Shown here: positions 62,101 through 64,000 of the stretch, piece after piece
How the letters are laid out: the number at the start of each line of letters is the position of its first letter
Numbering within the stretch: position 1 is the stretch's first letter
Source: Valencia hispanica
Taxonomy: Eukaryota > Chordata > Actinopteri > Cyprinodontiformes > Valenciidae
DNA: 64,000 nucleotides
Assembly (NCBI GenBank): GCA_963556495.2
Contig: OY747703.1
Location: forward strand, 35,089,296-35,153,295
Direction: 5' to 3'
Position numbers and translations under genes: made by a program
The notes under the pieces: model-generated
Database searches by the model: none
The model's input: the letters and a program-made list of their open reading frames with translations, nothing else
What the model was told of the DNA's origin: nothing

Positions 62101-63962
62101 GTTTTGGATCAGCACATTTTTAACCAAAAGGTATGCTTAACACAAGATGAGAGGCTCATTGGAACCAGAAAAGTTAAATATTTGGTTAAAACATAAAATG
62201 ACTTTCTATTGTTATGCTACTATACTATTGACACTTACTGATCCATTTTTCCTACCTTTGTTATTTTATAATTCTATTCTACAGTATTCCTGCCTTTAAC
62301 TTCCTGTTTTCTTCCTTTTTTTTCTTTCCATAGAAGGTTTTCTGTTGTTAGTGGTATTGCTATTATAGATGGAGCCACTGATTGTATTATGGCTAATAAC
62401 TTTGTGTGCTCTTTTTTCTTCTTTACCATAGAAAGTACTGCTAGAACAGTGCTTATAAATTCCGAGCTGTCTGTAGTCTAGTGGAGCAAAGATGGAACTT
62501 TGGTTGACACATTGGTGCTTTCCATTTACCTCAGACGTCAGAACCCAGAGCTGGGTTTGATGTCACACCCAAGTTCCAGTTAACATAGTCAGATAAGTCA
62601 GGGTTCCAATATGGCGATGCCAAGGTAGCCATTGTTGGTAGTACCTCTTACAAACATTGTCTTAAATGGTACTTTCCATATGTTCCAATTGATTTTTCCC
62701 ACTTGGAAGTCGGAATTTCCGAATTCCGACCACAAATGGAGTGAACCATAACTTTGTGTACCCTCTTAGGCCGACAAAGTTTTTTCTGCTAAAAACTGTA
62801 ATATTTATTCTTCTCTCTCATAGAAAGTACTTCAAGTTCATGGTTCCTTTTTTAGCTGTATTTCTGTCTTGAAGAGAGCCATTGAGGGTGATGTTGCAGC
62901 CATTAACCATGTGTACTGTTTGTTTGTGATTCCAATTAAAGGAACACCTAACTCAGTGCATCCCTAAACCAATTTCTAGCTCTACATCATATTCACATGT
63001 TGCCATTTCTCACCTTCCAACTTCTACTTCTACTGTATACCAAAAGCAATTTTTTTCTTTGCATATAGGCATTTTCATCATGATGATGAATACAATATAT
63101 GCTCAAATCTTGTGTAAAATTTAATTCAGCTGCACTTTTTTTTCCTGAAAACTTTATATTAAACTATTCCCATACGTTTTGTTAGATTTGATAGATTTTG
63201 GCACCTAGATATAAATAAAATTACTCTAAGTCACCTCTTGCTAGTGACTGGAGTCACATAACTACATTCCCTTACAGCAAACTACAAGTAGAATATTAAA
63301 AGAATCACTGTCAGTTGTTATGGGGAAACAAAACGTCCCACCCAGTAGGTATGAATTAAATGCACAATAGCTTCAAAGAAAACAGCAAAATTTTGAAATA
63401 TCAAAGGGGCAAACATTACCAGCATGTGTTTTTATATCTCTTCTTCTTGTCTTATCAAACCCCTCAGCTGCCCAGAGGAGAGGGTCACAATTACTAAGCC
63501 AGAATCGGGTGAAAGCCATTCCTTTCCACTGTCCCCACATGCTTGCTCAGTCACATGATAGTTTTGGACACATTTGTCTAGTAAAATGCTTTGAGATTAC
63601 TTGTGTTTTTTCAGATGGCTCTATGTAAATATGCTAAACGAAAATAAATAAATGCAAGATATAGTTGCATGTACAAGAAGATAATTATCAAACAGAAATC
63701 ACTTTCAGACAAGACATTTACTCTCAGTCCAGGAACTCATATCTACTCATTTAAAATGATATGTTACTTGTGAGGGAAAGGAGCGGCTACAATCTGCACT
63801 ACTATAGCGTCAGAACAAAAGCAATTGCTTGTTAATTAAAAACTTAAGTATCTGAGTTACCTCGGGTCTGTTTTGTGAAAAGATGCCGATAAACTTGTCG
63901 CCTGTGTGAAAGTGACCTCTGTGAAGAAGGGCAGAGCCGATGTTCTCTGCTCTATCCATCAC
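53225..63962 (-). CDS. acsl1: long-chain acyl-CoA synthetase, partial, N-terminus beyond the window
   Basis: Exons on the - strand are 63962-63861, 61844-61745, 61658-61483, 61380-61348, 61190-61139, 61029-60956, then one of 59546-59469 or 59407-59330. They continue with 57785-57651, 57545-57411, 57204-57109, 56669-56597, 56468-56380, 54250-54134, 54048-53905, 53798-53697, 53623-53552 and 53365-53225. One route gives 572 aa, lacking about the first 126 of human ACSL1 (membrane anchor included). The enzyme activates fatty acids to acyl-CoA through an acyl-AMP, on ER or outer mitochondrial membrane. FTSGTTGNPKGAM is the AMP/ATP-binding loop, YGQTECTAG the adenine motif, and [12 protein letters not shown] the fatty-acyl-CoA synthetase signature. 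The end is YAKIKM. ACSL1 rather than ACSL5/6 rests mainly on primpol being next door. Confidence 0.88.
54322..55133. mobile_element. TTAA-flanked non-autonomous DNA transposon in an acsl1 intron
   Basis: 812 bp bounded by TTAAAGCTGCAGTAGGTAA and its exact complement. TTAA at both edges suggests piggyBac- or Kolobok-type transposition, although a TTA target cannot be excluded. No transposase is present. It carries an exon-like coding segment (54703-54860). Confidence 0.75.
54703..54860 (+). pseudogene. exon-like coding segment carried by the TTAA element
   Basis: It starts [14 protein letters not shown], has one TGA, then reads [19 protein letters not shown] and [13 protein letters not shown], ending exactly at a donor (ACAG, then GTAATTACC). 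I recall an RVNIGxAFxRWR...KTDxELA segment in many fish uncharacterised proteins. Only the exon is here, opposite in strand to acsl1. Confidence 0.5.
55418..55826. mobile_element. hAT-type MITE with perfect 8-bp target duplication
   Basis: The ends are TAGGGATGT and its complement, flanked by CACCAGTC on both sides (55410-55417 and 55827-55834). The inside is rich in GATA/ATCGATA-like motifs and has no coding capacity. Confidence 0.88.
58125..58312 (+). mobile_element. SINE-like repeat in an acsl1 intron
   Basis: It begins GGCAGCACAATGGGCG and ends with a CTTTCCCTTCTCTCTCTGCC stretch, ACTAATGAATAAATGCCATT and an A-rich tail. A second partial copy at 19352-19440 supports a dispersed family. 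Confidence 0.5.
59073..59102. repeat. (AT)n microsatellite
   Basis: About 15 AT units, 228 bases downstream (on the - strand) of the Y-gate exon. Confidence 0.9.
59330..59407 (-). CDS. acsl1: acsl1 alternative exon, Y-gate form
   Basis: 78 nt, 26 codons, same phase, acceptor TTTGCAG and donor GTATGT. It encodes [18 protein letters not shown], with Tyr at the gate. Inclusion of both exons would duplicate the PLAHMFER motif, so they should be mutually exclusive. Confidence 0.85.
59469..59546 (-). CDS. acsl1: acsl1 alternative exon, F-gate form
   Basis: 78 nt, 26 codons, phase 0 to 0, with consensus acceptor (GTCCAG) and donor (GTACAG). It encodes [18 protein letters not shown]. Phe occupies the gate position over the fatty-acid tunnel. 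Confidence 0.85.
59645..60839 (-). mobile_element. near full-length dead Tc1 element in acsl1 intron
   Basis: It runs from AGCCTCGCAAAAGTATTAAG to TTTTTCAAAGCACTGTATTA, the inverted ends of the common Tc1 family. The transposase on the - strand is shattered. It lies directly upstream of the F-gate exon. Confidence 0.8.
61845..62512. other. acsl1 intron, nothing recognised
   Basis: First part of the 2.0-kb intron between 61844 and 63861. AT-rich, no features. Confidence 0.4.
62513..62748. mobile_element. MITE-like palindromic-ended element in acsl1 intron
   Basis: The ends TGGTGCTTTCCATTTACCTC and AAATGGAGTGAACCA are imperfect inverted repeats. Inside are paired GTCAGAACCCAGAG and TTCCGAATTCCGACC blocks. 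There is no coding capacity. Confidence 0.55.
62749..63860. other. acsl1 intron, remainder
   Basis: No exon or named repeat is seen here. Confidence 0.4.
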
Positions 63963-64000
63963 CTGAACAAAAGATGGGCATTTAAAAAAATATGTTTGAT

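Overview
The window looks like nuclear DNA from a ray-finned (teleost) fish. It has spliced genes with GT-AG introns, AT-rich intergenic DNA and long microsatellites. It also carries many Tc1/mariner relics, L2/Rex/L1-type LINE pieces, hAT and TTAA-type MITEs, and fish-style GPI-anchored ecto-ADP-ribosyltransferase-like genes. I reconstructed exon structures by eye from splice sites and recalled human orthologues. No searches or alignments were run.

Layout: (1) about 3-810, possible 3' end of an unidentified upstream gene. (2) cldnd1 (claudin domain containing 1), + strand, four coding exons, 2972-7850. (3) An ACY3-like aminoacylase/aspartoacylase, - strand, six exons, 11586-13880. (4) A tachykinin receptor closest to TACR3, + strand, five exons, 20176-30529. 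Its third intron holds a complete Tc1-type transposon with an uninterrupted transposase. (5) Two tandem ecto-ADP-ribosyltransferase-like genes, - strand, 34643-37109 and 40907-42359, separated by a dead LINE. (6) primpol (primase-polymerase), + strand, 13 coding exons, 46166-50829. (7) acsl1 (long-chain acyl-CoA synthetase), - strand, convergent with primpol. Its last 17 exon positions are in the window; the first exons lie beyond base 64000.

Every reconstructed gene closes its reading frame across all introns, which is the main evidence that the models are right. The genes do not form a pathway. primpol next to acsl1 matches the linkage I recall from human 4q35.

Points most worth a second look: a mutually exclusive exon pair in acsl1 that swaps the fatty-acid gate segment; the two ART-like genes, nearly identical over exon 2 but highly diverged in the exon for the GPI signal, which suggests gene conversion; apparent loss of the R-S-E catalytic residues in both ART-like proteins; the intact Tc1 element; and a TTAA-flanked non-autonomous element inside acsl1 that carries an exon-like coding segment with its own splice donor.
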